A stretch of 55,908 nt of DNA from Oscillospiraceae bacterium. Lineage in GTDB: Bacteria; Bacillota; Clostridia; Oscillospirales; Oscillospiraceae. Under the pieces are notes generated by a model. It was not told the DNA's origin and did no database searches. It worked only from the letters and a program-made list of their open reading frames with translations. Of this stretch, positions 49,055 to 55,908 are shown piece by piece. The translations under genes were made by a program, and so were the position numbers. Position 1 is the first letter of the stretch, and each line of letters opens with the position of its first letter. The DNA is taken from contig WRNV01000006.1 of the NCBI GenBank assembly GCA_009776445.1, positions 1-55,908 of the forward strand. Direction: 5' to 3'.

Positions 49055-51067
49055 ATGCGTGAACTAGACCCCATGCTTGACGTGTTTATTTTTGAAACCC
49101 AACAGCTTTTGGAAACACTTGAGGAAACCCTTCTGCAGAGCGAGAAGGATAAGGATTTGACCGACGACCATATAAACGAAATATTCCGCATAATGCACAC
49201 AATAAAAGGCTCCGCCGCCATGATGACGTTCGAGAACCTTGCCAAGCTAGCGCACGCCCTGGAGGACATGTTTGACAAGATCCGTGCGGGTAAAACGCGT
49301 AAAGGCGCCGATGTGATCGACGGCGTCACAGAACTTGTGCTTGCGGCTTCTGACAATTTCAAAGCGGAGATCAATAAATTATTAGGCGGTGCCCGTTCAG
49401 ACGGTGATTTCGGCAACCTTATCCTCAAAATACACAAATATCTTGAAGTAATTATGGGGCCCGCGCAAGTTGGCGCGGACGGCGCGAGCGTCGACCCAAT
49501 AGCCGATGACGCAGACCTAAACGATTATGGCACGCCGTTTTACAAGATCAAGATAAACTTCGACCCTGGATGTCAGATGGAAAACATGCGCGCGTTCGGC
49601 GCCGTGAATACGATCGCCCCACATTGTCAGAGAGTTATCCACACTCCTCCCGACTTGAATGATAGCGAAGCATGTAACGAAATCATAAACAACGGGCTAA
49701 TTATGTATATCCAATCAGGTGAAAACCCGGATGTACTTAATAAAATCATCGATGAAGTTATGTTCCTCCAAAGCTCGTCGCTTATCCCTCTCGCCCCCGA
49801 CAGCGAGGAATTGCCTCCGTCGATGCGAGTCGCGCCGCCACCACCACGCGAAGATGAAAAAGCCGTGGTCGAGAAACCCACGGCGGAGATCAGCGCGAAG
49901 CAAAACTTCATCAGCGTTAACGTCAATAAGCTTGACAAACTCATGAACCTGATGGGCGAAATCGTCACAACGGAATCAATGGTCACGAAAAATCCCGAGG
50001 TCGCGAGCCTTCATATAGACTCGTTCGAGCGCAGCAGCCAGGAACTCAGAAAGCTCATCAACGAGCTTCAAGACATCGTCATGTCTATCCGTATGCTGCC
50101 TGTGTCTAATTCTTTCCAAAAAATGCACCGCATTGTCAGGGATGTTAGCAAAAAAGTCGGCAAGGAAGTCGAACTCGTGCTTATTGGAGAGGAGACCGAG
50201 GTCGATAAGAATATTATAGATACGCTCTCAGACCCACTCATGCACCTTATCCGCAACGCGGTCGACCACGGTATTGAGATGCCTGACGCCCGCGTCAAAA
50301 AGGGCAAATCCCCCGCTGGAAAAATCACATTGGAAGCGCGCAACGCGGGTGGCGACGTAGTGATTATCATCACCGACGACGGTCAGGGGCTTGATCGAAA
50401 CGCGCTTATTAAAAAAGCCTTCGAAAAAGGCCTCACAGCAAAACCTGAGCACGAAATTTCCGATAAAGAAGCTTATCAGATGATTTTCATGCCCGGTTTT
50501 TCAACGAATGCGGAAGTCACAGAGTTTTCGGGGCGCGGCGTTGGTATGGACGTGGTCCGGCGTAACATCGACAAAGTCGGCGGCAACATTTCGCTTGAAA
50601 GTGTCCCTGACCAAGGTATGACGGTGCAAATCCGTATACCGCTGACCCTGGCGATCGTCGATGGCATGAAGTTGCGTGTCGGCAACCTGATATTCATCGT
50701 CCCGATGCTTTCGATACAAGAGTCGTTTAAACCCAATGAGGGCGACGTCTTCCTCGATCCGGACGGCAGCGAAATGATCATGATACGCGGGCAGTGCTAT
50801 CCTGTAATGAGGCTATATAGGATTTTCGACATAAGCCCTGATTTCAACGCGCTCGACGATGGCATCCTCATTATGATTTCAACCGATACAGCCACGTTTT
50901 GCCTCTTTGTCGATGAACTGATTGGCGAACAGCAGGCGGTTATAAAGCCGCTTCCAGACTATATCCAAAAGCACAACGTTGGCATGCATGGGATTGGCGG
51001 CTGCGCCGTTCTAGGCGACGGCTCGATCAGTCTTATAATAGATATTAACAGCCTAGTTGCGGATTAG
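49055..51067 (+). CDS. cheA: Chemotaxis histidine kinase CheA
   Basis: CheA is the central chemotaxis kinase. The 670-residue protein has P1 with His48 in IMHTIKGSAAMM, a P2-like segment (about 160-235), P3 dimerisation (NKLDKLMNLMGEIVTTESMV), P4 ATPase with LIRNAVDHGIEMP, DDGQGLD and GRGVGMDVVRR, and a P5 CheW-like domain. Start ATG 49055 with TAGGTG is better than GTG 49046. Its stop overlaps the stop of ispF on the other strand by 3 nt. Confidence 0.97.
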   Translation: MRELDPMLDVFIFETQQLLETLEETLLQSEKDKDLTDDHINEIFRIMHTIKGSAAMMTFENLAKLAHALEDMFDKIRAGKTRKGADVIDGVTELVLAASDNFKAEINKLLGGARSDGDFGNLILKIHKYLEVIMGPAQVGADGASVDPIADDADLNDYGTPFYKIKINFDPGCQMENMRAFGAVNTIAPHCQRVIHTPPDLNDSEACNEIINNGLIMYIQSGENPDVLNKIIDEVMFLQSSSLIPLAPDSEELPPSMRVAPPPPREDEKAVVEKPTAEISAKQNFISVNVNKLDKLMNLMGEIVTTESMVTKNPEVASLHIDSFERSSQELRKLINELQDIVMSIRMLPVSNSFQKMHRIVRDVSKKVGKEVELVLIGEETEVDKNIIDTLSDPLMHLIRNAVDHGIEMPDARVKKGKSPAGKITLEARNAGGDVVIIITDDGQGLDRNALIKKAFEKGLTAKPEHEISDKEAYQMIFMPGFSTNAEVTEFSGRGVGMDVVRRNIDKVGGNISLESVPDQGMTVQIRIPLTLAIVDGMKLRVGNLIFIVPMLSIQESFKPNEGDVFLDPDGSEMIMIRGQCYPVMRLYRIFDISPDFNALDDGILIMISTDTATFCLFVDELIGEQQAVIKPLPDYIQKHNVGMHGIGGCAVLGDGSISLIIDINSLVAD

Positions 51068-51531
51068 TCTACTAAAATGGAGCATAACACTTGCACGCCT
51101 TCGCCTCTGCCAAAAGGGGTCAGACCTTCTCCGGATGTCGCAGTTATCCCGACATTGTCCTTCCCTATTTGCAGCAATTCTGCTATGTTTTCGCGCATTT
51201 GAGGTATGATAGGGGATATTTCAGGGACCGCGCATTCAATGGAGAATGAAACGTTGGATACTTTTCCTCCAGCTAAATGCTTCAGCGCTTCCTTTACGTA
51301 CTCGGCGCTTGCTGTAATGCCATCTTCAAAACACATTTTGTCGGCTATTTCCCCCAAAATGTTAACGCTCGTAACTCCGGATATCGCGTTTGTCAAAGCG
51401 TGCAATACGACGTCACCGTCACTGTTAGCGCTAATAAACAAATCACTATCGACAGCCACCCCTCCTAAGACGAGTTTTTTTGTTCCGCTAGGATCAAAAC
51501 GGTGGCTGTCTTGACCGATTCCAACTTTCAC
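51064..51531 (-). CDS. ispF: 2-C-methyl-D-erythritol 2,4-cyclodiphosphate synthase
   Basis: IspF makes the cyclic diphosphate of the MEP isoprenoid pathway. The 155-residue protein has metal ligands in GQDSH (Asp8, His10) and LHAL (His44), and the signature ATSGEGLTPFGRGEGV. It is 47 nt downstream of ispG, which uses its product. It is convergent with cheA, with overlapping stop codons. Confidence 0.97.
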   Translation of the reverse strand: MKVGIGQDSHRFDPSGTKKLVLGGVAVDSDLFISANSDGDVVLHALTNAISGVTSVNILGEIADKMCFEDGITASAEYVKEALKHLAGGKVSNVSFSIECAVPEISPIIPQMRENIAELLQIGKDNVGITATSGEGLTPFGRGEGVQVLCSILVD

Positions 51532-51564
51532 TCTAATCCTCCAAATATAGCTAGTCGTTATCTA

Positions 51565-51599
51565 CTAATTGTTAACTGTTAATTGTTAATTGTTAATTG
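51565..51599. repeat. Heptanucleotide tandem array (TTAATTG) at the ispG 3' end
   Basis: Five 7-bp units: CTAATTG, TTAACTG and three TTAATTG. The ispG stop (51579-51581) lies inside the array. Same unit as the array at 30648-30675. Confidence 0.85.
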
Positions 51600-52643
51600 A
51601 CTAATTTCTTCCATCAAAACACTGATTATACGCGATTCTTCGACTTTTCTGAAAACTTTGCCCTTTTTAAAAATAACGCCGTATCCATCGCCGCCGGCAA
51701 TCCCGATATCCGCGTCCTTCGCCTCGCCCGGGCCGTTAACAGCGCAGCCCATTACGGCGACGCGGATGTTTTTGTTTATGCCCGCGCAACGTTTTTCGAC
51801 CTCATCCGCAATAGATATTAGGTCGATCTTCGTTCTGCCACAGGTTGGGCAAGAAGTGAATTCCATTCCAAATTCGCGCAATCGTAAACCTTTCAGTATT
51901 TCCCTGGCGCAACGCGCCTCTTGCGTAGGATCGCCCGTCAAGGAAACTCGGATCGTGTCTCCGATCCCACGAGACAGGACAGCGCCTATCCCAACCGCCG
52001 ACTTGATCGAACCGGGCCAGGGCGTCCCGGCTTCAGTCAAACCTACGTGCAAAGGGTAATCCACTTGTTGGGACAGCAGCTCATAGGCGTCAATCATTGT
52101 GGGGATATTTGACGACTTTATTGAAACGCAGATATCAGAAAAATCCATTCCTTCAAGGAGCCTTATATTGCGTAGCGCGCTTTCCACCAGGCCTTCAGCC
52201 GTGATACCTCCGTGCGCCTTGACAATATCAGCTTCGAGTGAACCTGAATTAACACCTATCCTAATAGGGATGCCGCGTGGTTTTGCCATCGAGACGACAG
52301 CTTTAATCCGATCAATACCGCCAATATTCCCGGGATTAATCCTAATTTTATCGGCGCCATGTTTGATAGCTTCAATGGCAAGTCTGTAATCAAAATGTAT
52401 GTCCGCCACGAGTGGTAAAGCGACGTTTTTTTTGATTTCCTTGATTGCCGTCGCCGCCTCCATATCGGGCGTCGCGACCCTGACGATCTCGCACCCAGCT
52501 TCTTGCAACGCCCGGATTTGGGCGCTCGTTGACTCTATGTCCCGTGTATCTGTGTTGGTCATTGATTGTATGCTTATCGGGGCGCCGCCTCCGATTTTAA
52601 CACTGCCGACATTGATCATATGGGTCTTTTTTCTATGTTCCAT
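51579..52643 (-). CDS. ispG: 4-hydroxy-3-methylbut-2-en-1-yl diphosphate synthase
   Basis: IspG is the 4Fe-4S enzyme that opens the cyclic diphosphate to HMBPP. The 354-residue protein has the TIM-barrel start (ISIQSMTNTDTRDIESTSAQ) and the cluster cysteines in TSCPTCGRTKID and VMGCAVNGPGEA. Length is typical of the bacterial two-domain form. It is transcribed with ispF from a sigma-A promoter at 52700-52728. Confidence 0.97.
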   Translation of the reverse strand: MEHRKKTHMINVGSVKIGGGAPISIQSMTNTDTRDIESTSAQIRALQEAGCEIVRVATPDMEAATAIKEIKKNVALPLVADIHFDYRLAIEAIKHGADKIRINPGNIGGIDRIKAVVSMAKPRGIPIRIGVNSGSLEADIVKAHGGITAEGLVESALRNIRLLEGMDFSDICVSIKSSNIPTMIDAYELLSQQVDYPLHVGLTEAGTPWPGSIKSAVGIGAVLSRGIGDTIRVSLTGDPTQEARCAREILKGLRLREFGMEFTSCPTCGRTKIDLISIADEVEKRCAGINKNIRVAVMGCAVNGPGEAKDADIGIAGGDGYGVIFKKGKVFRKVEESRIISVLMEEISQLTINN

Positions 52644-52699
52644 AGCAATTACTCCCGGTATGGTTCATTATTATAGTACACCTCTTCATCGTTTATGTC

Positions 52700-52728
52700 A
52701 CTGTATCACATTTGAGATACATGGACAA
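52700..52728 (-). promoter_or_regulatory. Sigma-A promoter of ispG-ispF
   Basis: Minus strand: TTGTCC (52728-52723), 17-nt spacer, TACAGT (52705-52700), about 50 nt before the ispG ATG. Confidence 0.5.
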
Positions 52729-52748
52729 GAGTAAATAGAAGAGTGTGC

Positions 52749-52777
52749 TTGACGTACGCATAATATAGGAGTATAAT
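52749..52777 (+). promoter_or_regulatory. Sigma-A promoter of the hicB-like gene
   Basis: TTGACG at 52749-52754, 17-nt spacer, TATAAT at 52772-52777. Start near 52784, so the true start codon should be at or after GTG 52802. Confidence 0.65.
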
Positions 52778-52852
52778 TGCAACTAATGAGAGGTGAACAC
52801 TGTGCGGTTCAACGAGGACAAGCGGATATTGAACCTTAAAGAGGTCACTACA

Positions 52853-53251
52853 ATGCGTAAGCTCACATATTATGCGATTTTTGAGCCGTCTACCAACGGC
52901 AATTATGGGGTTTTCTGGCCTGATTTACCGGGATGCGCTACAATGGGTGATAATCTGCCCCATGCGGAGCGCATGGCGACAGAAGCGTTGGGTCTGCATG
53001 TATATGAAATGGAACGGGACGGTGACACGCTACCCCCGGTCACAGCGCCGCCATTTGATGTAATGCCGGAGGGTGGGATTGTTATGCCGATCACAATTTT
53101 TCCAGACATTGTAAACAATGAGCTTGACAACAAAGCCGTAAAGACAAATATTACTCTTCCGTCATGGCTAAAAGACTGGGCTTGTACACAGGGAATCAAC
53201 CTCTCCCAAACATTGCAAACAACGCTGCGCCAAATGTACAACGCCAAGTAG
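52853..53251 (+). CDS. Orphan HicB-like protein
   Basis: A HicB-type antitoxin-like protein of 132 residues: partial RNase H-like fold (YYAIFEPSTNGNYGVFWPDL, PGCATMGDNLPHAERMATEA) and a C-terminal ribbon-helix-helix-like end (NITLPSWLKDWACTQGINLS). HicB normally neutralises the HicA mRNA interferase, but no hicA-like gene is adjacent. ATG 52853 has AGAGG at 8 nt; GTG 52802 with GAGAGG is an alternative giving 149 residues. It may be a solitary regulator. Confidence 0.8.
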   Translation: MRKLTYYAIFEPSTNGNYGVFWPDLPGCATMGDNLPHAERMATEALGLHVYEMERDGDTLPPVTAPPFDVMPEGGIVMPITIFPDIVNNELDNKAVKTNITLPSWLKDWACTQGINLSQTLQTTLRQMYNAK

Positions 53252-53363
53252 GCTTAGGAACCTGGGAGATTTACAAGTACGATTTGTTTTCATAACCTGT
53301 GATAGTAAGAGGACTAAAACCATTTCTGCAAGACATATCTCCTCACGAACGAATTTCTTGTTC

Positions 53364-53410
53364 AAAAAATTCAAAACCATATCCAACATTTTTTGGGATA
53401 TGGTTTGAAT
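53364..53410 (-). terminator. Intrinsic terminator of the tRNA-Ala transcript
   Basis: Minus strand: ATTCAAACCATATCC and GGATATGGTTTTGAAT form a long stem with one bulge, followed by a U-tract (53368-53364). It begins 11 nt after the tRNA CCA. Confidence 0.8.
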
Positions 53411-53420
53411 AAGGAACTTT

Positions 53421-53496
53421 TGGTGGACCTGATGGGGCTCGAACCCACGACCCTCTGACTGCCAGTCAGATACTCTCCCAGCTGAGCTACAGGCCC
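53421..53496 (-). tRNA. tRNA-Ala (anticodon GGC)
   Basis: A complete 76-nt cloverleaf with encoded CCA. Acceptor GGGCCTG pairs with CAGGTCC. The anticodon arm is TCTGA-CTGGCAG-TCAGA with GGC, and the T arm is GTGGG-TTCGAGC-CCCAT. It is a single-gene unit with its own promoter and terminator. Confidence 0.97.
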
Positions 53497-53548
53497 ACGC
53501 ATAAGAAAACGATTTGCGTCCGGTGGTATCCTCAACTTTGCCTCACCA

Positions 53549-53577
53549 ATTCTAGCAAAAGGAAATACGTTTGTCAA
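53549..53577 (-). promoter_or_regulatory. Sigma-A promoter of tRNA-Ala
   Basis: Minus strand: TTGACA (53577-53572), 17-nt spacer, TAGAAT (53554-53549), about 50 nt before the mature tRNA. Confidence 0.8.
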
Positions 53578-53602
53578 TGCCATTTTAACGCCATTTTAGC
53601 GC

Positions 53603-53637
53603 GCGGAGTCCGCTGGGTTTTCCCTAACAGACTCCGC
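53603..53637 (-). terminator. Hairpin after the surface-protein gene, probable terminator
   Basis: GCGGAGTC and GACTCCGC form an 8-bp stem with an inner GGG/CCC pair around AAAA. It is 25 nt after the stop. There is no U-tract (CGCGCTAAAATGG follows), so efficiency is uncertain. Confidence 0.5.
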
Positions 53638-53661
53638 CATGCTATTTATTTTAGTTACACG

Positions 53662-54870
53662 CTAGATCACTCTTATGGTGATGCTGGCCGACATATTATT
53701 ACTGGTATTGAAAAGCATCAAGGTCACTTGCCCGGTATATAGCTTATTGACAATAACGAGACCATCTGAAGTTACAGTGGCAAGCTGTGAATTGGCAATT
53801 AGCCACACAACGTCGTCGGTAATTATAACGCCATCCAGCAAAGCCGTGAATTGCATTGTGCTGCCTCGCTGTAACGCTACATTGATCGGCGCTAGAACAC
53901 CCTGCGCGTCTCCTATTTTCAAGCCTACAAGCTCATCGGGCACTTTGTTGTACTGCGCCTGCACGGTAAGATCGCTTGTGACATCATCAAACGCCACATC
54001 CCATCCTATAAATGTATACCCTGGTCTTGCGGGCGGAATCGGCGCTGTCGCCGCGTCGCCGAACAATACCTCCTCTTCCTTAAGGACCGTGTCATCCCAA
54101 TCTACGAACGTTACGGTATATACATTTCTCTCGTACTTCGCAATCACGTCAAGATTACCTTTGATTACGCTAAAATCTTCCGGCTCCCAGTGGTCGAAAT
54201 GCCAGCCCGTCAAATTGTCGGGCTCATCCGGCGCCGTCGCCGAAGCGCCATGAACAACCGTCTCTGTCTTGAGTACTGTCGTTTCGTCGTAGTCGTAGAA
54301 CGTAACCTCATATTTTTTCAATTGCCATTGCGCGTACAGATCGATATCGCCGACTATTATAATCATATCGTCTACCGCGTACGCCACGCCCAAGCCATCA
54401 GCCTGCGTGTTCCACCCGATAAACTCGTACCCTTCCTGCGCCTTGAATGTGTTATCCTCGATGAGGTAAACCTCTTCGAACTCTTTGGTTACCTCTATGT
54501 CGTCGCCTACCCCTTCGTTCGCCTTATATGTCAGCGTATAGATACTGGGTAACCATGCGGCTGTTATTACGACGTCGCCGGCAACCAGGATTTTGAAACC
54601 TGGCTGGTGTATTACGCCTGACCCATTGATCTGCCATCCCGCAAAGCTCAACCCCGCTGGCGCGGAAAACATTGACGGCAACAAAGCGTATATTTCACCG
54701 ATCTCGACATCCGCCACATGATCCACTTGCGCGCTACCGGTGTAGGTGATCTTATATGTCACGGTATTTTCGATATCGTCGGCGAATGACTGTAGCGGAG
54801 ACGCCAATGCCAGTAAAACCGCGAGAACTATTATCAATACTGTATATTTCTTGCTAAATTTAATGTTCAC
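53662..54870 (-). CDS. Secreted InlB B-repeat (Listeria-Bacteroides/Flg_new) surface protein with Ig-like C-terminus
   Basis: A 402-residue exported protein. Signal peptide at 1-31 (TVLIIVLAVLLALASPLQSF, cleavage near SFA-DD). Then about four beta-grasp-like repeats of the InlB type, each with Y-x-V/L-T and GW motifs (YEFIGWNTQADG, GYTFIGWDVAF), and a C-terminal BIG2-like domain (GSTMQFTALLDGVIITDDVV). There is no LPXTG. The start GTG 54870 follows GGGAG; the frame otherwise opens at a TTG (54894). The Pfam name Flg_new is historic and does not make it flagellar. A 340-nt leader suggests regulation. Confidence 0.85.
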   Translation of the reverse strand: MNIKFSKKYTVLIIVLAVLLALASPLQSFADDIENTVTYKITYTGSAQVDHVADVEIGEIYALLPSMFSAPAGLSFAGWQINGSGVIHQPGFKILVAGDVVITAAWLPSIYTLTYKANEGVGDDIEVTKEFEEVYLIEDNTFKAQEGYEFIGWNTQADGLGVAYAVDDMIIIVGDIDLYAQWQLKKYEVTFYDYDETTVLKTETVVHGASATAPDEPDNLTGWHFDHWEPEDFSVIKGNLDVIAKYERNVYTVTFVDWDDTVLKEEEVLFGDAATAPIPPARPGYTFIGWDVAFDDVTSDLTVQAQYNKVPDELVGLKIGDAQGVLAPINVALQRGSTMQFTALLDGVIITDDVVWLIANSQLATVTSDGLVIVNKLYTGQVTLMLFNTSNNMSASITIRVI

Positions 54871-55036
54871 TATCCCACACTCCCTTTGTGTCAAAGCTAA
54901 TATTGTGTTACACTTACTGTCTAGTTGTTTTATATAACTATATCATCCCCCTTCCTACTTTCTTTTTTCCCATGTATTTGACTTATTACCTTTTACCCTG
55001 CCTTTCTTCAGTAACTAAGAAATTGTTAACATAAAT

Positions 55037-55142
55037 AAAAAAAGTGCCGTTATAATGTTCCCTTGTCAACCAACCACCAGCTACGGCAAGCCGTGTGGCT
55101 GCGCGTGAAAAAACCGGGTCATGGGCGGCGCCCACTTTTGTT
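55037..55142 (-). promoter_or_regulatory. Structured, attenuator-like leader of the surface-protein gene
   Basis: On the minus strand UGCCGU (55088-55083) can pair with ACGGCA (55050-55045) just before seven U residues (55043-55037), forming a terminator. Alternatively part of it pairs with the upstream ACGG (55094-55091) in a CUUG-looped hairpin backed by GCCAC/GUGGU. AAAAGUG and CACUUUU could close the whole domain. It matches no riboswitch consensus I know. Confidence 0.45.
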
Positions 55143-55211
55143 TGTCATAATAGGAATACGTGACCGAAACAATCGCAATCATTTCGAATCGCATTATGTA
55201 AACTTAGCCCT

Positions 55212-55241
55212 ATTATAAGCTATCCGCACTAGTTTTGTCAA
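55212..55241 (-). promoter_or_regulatory. Sigma-A promoter of the surface-protein gene
   Basis: Minus strand: TTGACA (55241-55236), 18-nt spacer, TATAAT (55217-55212), both perfect. Start near 55205, 335 nt before the GTG. The 726-nt gap 54871-55596 holds this promoter, its leader, repeat F and the transposase terminator. Confidence 0.75.
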
Positions 55242-55272
55242 ATATAAAAATACGACAATAGTTGAGTCGTTG

Positions 55273-55406
55273 CTGTTCAGTGGGCAGCCAAAAACACAGG
55301 ATACACAGGCAACGCACTAGTACCCCGGTGAAAACTTGTAATATTAGCCAAAACTTGTGTGCGGAGCCTGTAACCATTGCGAGTTTTTAGATACCCACTG
55401 AACAGT
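55273..55406. repeat. Palindromic MITE-like element, copy F
   Basis: 134 bp, same orientation as E: CTGTTCAGTGGGCAGCC to ATACCCACTGAACAGT, with inner GCGGAGCCTGTAACC. Its left GGTTACAG arm has decayed, and no flanking duplication is visible. It lies outside the flagellar region, so the family is not confined to it. Confidence 0.85.
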
Positions 55407-55536
55407 AGCACCACCGTAATGTTACACTTCACACGGTCTGTGTTAACAGGCTAGACATTCACCTTGCGGAATCACGCCTGGCCAACTCTTCTGCAAGCCG
55501 AGACAGACTGAGAACCGTTCTCCCGCTTTATTCCGC

Positions 55537-55566
55537 AAAAAACGTGCCAGCGGTTGCGGCACGTTT
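55537..55566 (-). terminator. Intrinsic terminator of the IS66-family transposase
   Basis: Minus strand: AAACGTGCC and GGCACGTTT form a 9-bp stem with a 9-nt loop, followed by a short U-tract. It is 30 nt after the transposase stop. Confidence 0.75.
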
Positions 55567-55596
55567 CATGGAGGACATTATTGTAGGTGAGCTGAT

Positions 55597-55908
55597 CTAT
55601 GCAACATCTGTGTCCTTGCTTGGAGGTGGCCTGTCAAATATTTCAGCTATTCCCTCAAATAGATTCTCGTCCCGCATACGCATCGTTTCGATTACCCCCA
55701 TGCATTGGCATAGGTAGTCTAAGCTCTCAAAGCTCCTAAACACCATCACCTGCTTTTGTTTACGTTTGAACTTGCGGAGAGCCCTCTCGCTCATATTATT
55801 AGTCCATGGTACCCTCCAGTCATGCAGGAATAAAAGGTGGTTGGCTCTGTATTTGCGCAGCCTTTTGTATAGGTTGAACCCATCTTTGTAGTACTTGCTC
55901 GGTGGCTC
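55597..55908 (-). CDS. IS66-family transposase, C-terminal part (runs off the window)
   Basis: 103 codons are visible, open to the window edge. FLHDWRVPWTNNMSERALRK is the conserved IS66 C-terminal signature (vP-tNN-aEr-lR), followed by QKQVMVFRSFESLDYL and ETMRMRDENLFEGIAEIF. The rest of the element lies to the right, so intactness cannot be judged, and no terminal inverted repeat was identified on the left. Associated with a terminator. Confidence 0.85.
   Translation of the reverse strand, partial: EPPSKYYKDGFNLYKRLRKYRANHLLFLHDWRVPWTNNMSERALRKFKRKQKQVMVFRSFESLDYLCQCMGVIETMRMRDENLFEGIAEIFDRPPPSKDTDVA

Noticed and set aside
53364-53410. Attachment site or integrase target at the tRNA-Ala 3' end
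   Set aside because: No duplicated tRNA 3' end and no integrase gene nearby. The inverted repeat is explained as a terminator.
53662-54870. Flagellar function for the Flg_new repeat protein
   Set aside because: The Pfam label is historical. The protein has a Sec signal peptide, InlB-type repeats and its own promoter.
54871-55211. c-di-GMP-I (GEMM) riboswitch, SRP RNA, tmRNA or 6S RNA in the surface-protein leader
   Set aside because: None of the conserved cores (GGCAAACC-type GEMM motif, SRP GGAAGG tetraloop region, tmRNA tag frame) is visible. Only the generic alternative-stem pattern remains.
21911-55406. CRISPR array made of the repeated palindromes
   Set aside because: Copies are kilobases apart, not separated by short uniform spacers, and no cas genes are present.
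55037-55596. Left end of the IS66 element inside this interval
   Set aside because: Without the other end no inverted repeat can be matched, and repeat F has a different architecture and duplication pattern.

Overview
The window is the core of a chromosomal flagellar and chemotaxis supercluster from a Gram-positive, probably endospore-lineage Firmicute (class Clostridia is the best guess). The evidence is a FliY with a CheC core and FliN tail, a late-operon sigma-D, the FliW/CsrA pair, CheV, CheD, YaaR, YvyF-type and DUF6470 proteins, a SpoIID/LytB protein, and strong AAGGAGG-type ribosome binding sites. Base composition looks intermediate. Species identity cannot be read from the sequence alone.

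Layout. 1-2.2 kb (minus): 5' part of queA and a SpoIID-like protein. 2.3-5.3 kb (plus): the lysine/diaminopimelate operon asd-dapA-dapB behind two possible sigma-A promoters and a terminator-like leader hairpin. 5.4-6.9 kb (plus): a free HPt protein and a receiver-HD-GYP c-di-GMP phosphodiesterase. 7.0-20.1 kb (minus): fliF-fliG-fliH-fliI-fliJ-motE/ylxF-fliK-flgD-flgE-flbD-fliM-fliY-cheV behind a sigma-A promoter near 20.26 kb. 20.4-27.7 kb (minus): a late operon flhO/flgF-flhP/flgG-yvyF-flgM-flgN-flgK-flgL-DUF6470-fliW-csrA, with a good sigma-28 promoter at 27.8 kb and a rho-independent terminator at 20.42 kb. 28.1-38.6 kb (minus): flgB-flgC-fliE-fliO-fliP-fliQ-fliR-flhB-flhA-flhF-pilZ-sigD-hypothetical-swrB-like from a sigma-A promoter at 38.69 kb. 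38.7-47.8 kb (minus): a second FliK-like protein, an FlhB C-terminal-domain protein, a putative cysteine cell-wall hydrolase, a J-domain/degenerate-GGDEF protein, fliD, fliS, a FliT/FlgN-like chaperone, yaaR, cheW and cheR. 48.1-51.1 kb (plus): cheD-cheY-cheA. 51.1-52.6 kb (minus): ispG-ispF of the MEP isoprenoid pathway. 52.8-55.9 kb: an orphan HicB-like gene, tRNA-Ala(GGC), an InlB-type surface protein with a long attenuator-like leader, and the 3' end of an IS66-family transposase.

How it works together. The sigma-A promoters would make the basal body, export gate, motor switch and sigma-D. Sigma-D, held by FlgM, would then switch on hook-filament junction, cap, chaperone, FliW/CsrA and chemotaxis genes. 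Two overlapping back-to-back sigma-28-like promoters at 48.05 kb would feed the fliK2-cheR operon and cheD-cheY-cheA. Not in the window: flagellin, motA/motB, fliL, flgJ, flhG, cheB and a stand-alone cheC.

The most unusual content is a family of six palindromic MITE-like elements placed between flagellar genes (two with perfect 11- and 13-bp target duplications), a second unrelated GC-rich palindromic element that appears to have landed in a stop codon, heptanucleotide arrays anchored on gene 3' ends, and two accessory proteins in the fliD operon: the J-domain/degenerate-GGDEF protein and the putative hydrolase that may stand in for FlgJ.
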